Shown here piece by piece: positions 43,389 through 43,426 of a DNA stretch of 43,426 bases; position 1 is the stretch's first letter, and the number at the start of each line of letters is the position of its first letter. Below the pieces are notes generated by a model that saw only the letters and a program-made list of their open reading frames with translations, was not told the origin of the DNA and did no database searches. The position numbers were made by a program, and so were the translations under genes. This stretch comes from Nostoc sp. JL33 (GTDB taxonomy: Bacteria; Cyanobacteriota; Cyanobacteriia; Cyanobacteriales; Nostocaceae): contig NZ_JABXKP010000102.1 in NCBI RefSeq assembly GCF_017114985.1, forward strand, positions 1 through 43,426. Reading direction: 5' to 3'.

Positions 43389-43426
43389 GGACAAAAACAG
43401 GTAAATTGAGTCTTGTACTGAAAAAC
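43372..43426. mobile_element. Left end of an insertion sequence or miniature element (continues past the window)
   Basis: CAATACTTTTCGGTTAAGG matches the terminal repeat of the miniature element at 22794 (CAATACGGTTCAGTTAAG) in about 15 of 18 positions and interrupts the SDR frame. The remaining 35 bases are non-coding here. The transposase, if any, lies outside the window. Confidence 0.8.

Overview
The window looks like chromosome of a filamentous, Nostoc-type cyanobacterium. The palindrome GCGATCGC (HIP1) is scattered through genes and spacers. There are many small palindromic repeats and heptamer repeats, a CRISPR repeat ending in ATTGAAAC, a PEP-CTERM protein, a PhoD phosphatase with a Tat signal, and a phytochrome-like GAF domain of the cyanobacteriochrome type. 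Most genes are ordinary cyanobacterial in base composition (AT-rich, about 40-45 percent GC by eye). The last 2 kb is clearly GC-richer and looks imported.

Layout. 1-7.4 kb: a small exported protein; a three-domain EAL / GAF / GGDEF signalling protein whose GAF has both cysteines of a DXCF cyanobacteriochrome; a TPR protein that ends in an antitoxin-like tail and overlaps a MazF/PemK toxin gene; an acetamidase/formamidase; a HigA antitoxin preceded by a decayed higB. 7.4-11.1 kb: an FMN reductase, a ketopantoate reductase, and a cobalamin-related pair (DUF1636 protein, then precorrin-6A reductase cobK) behind a B12 riboswitch, followed by tRNA-Val(GAC). 11.1-14.6 kb: an accessory stretch with an inverted copy of 31 bases of the tRNA-Val just downstream of it, a 731-residue protein with a CoiA-like zinc finger, and a cluster of TGAC(N)TGTCG repeats that looks like an end of a Tn7-like / type V-K CRISPR-associated transposon. 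No transposase or cas gene is visible.

14.6-19.5 kb: an atypical EPSP synthase (aroA), a PEP-CTERM protein, phoD, and a small unknown gene. 19.5-23 kb: an orphan CRISPR array with 34 spacers, whose last repeat is split by a 97-bp miniature transposon, followed by two more miniature elements. 23-31.8 kb: an Arg-rich exported protein, a GST-like protein, a sulfonate-type binding protein, chromate transporter chrA, a frameshifted phosphatase-like gene, a membrane protein, a 63-bp tandem repeat and an RluE-type pseudouridine synthase. 31.8-37.3 kb: hisC, a methyltransferase, a Nudix hydrolase, an NTF2-fold protein, an MFS exporter and a TauE/SafE permease.

37.3-40.2 kb: an arsenic operon reading leftward (arsR, acr3, arsC, truncated arsH) that is decaying at its distal end and abuts a broken HAD-hydrolase gene. 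40.3-43.4 kb: an AraC regulator divergent from a cupin gene and two short-chain dehydrogenase genes. The second SDR is cut by the terminal repeat of an insertion element at the right edge of the window.

The overall picture is a stable set of housekeeping genes interrupted by small mobile repeats, several pseudogenes, toxin-antitoxin leftovers, and at least two accessory segments. All database-type statements are from memory of protein families; no searches were run.
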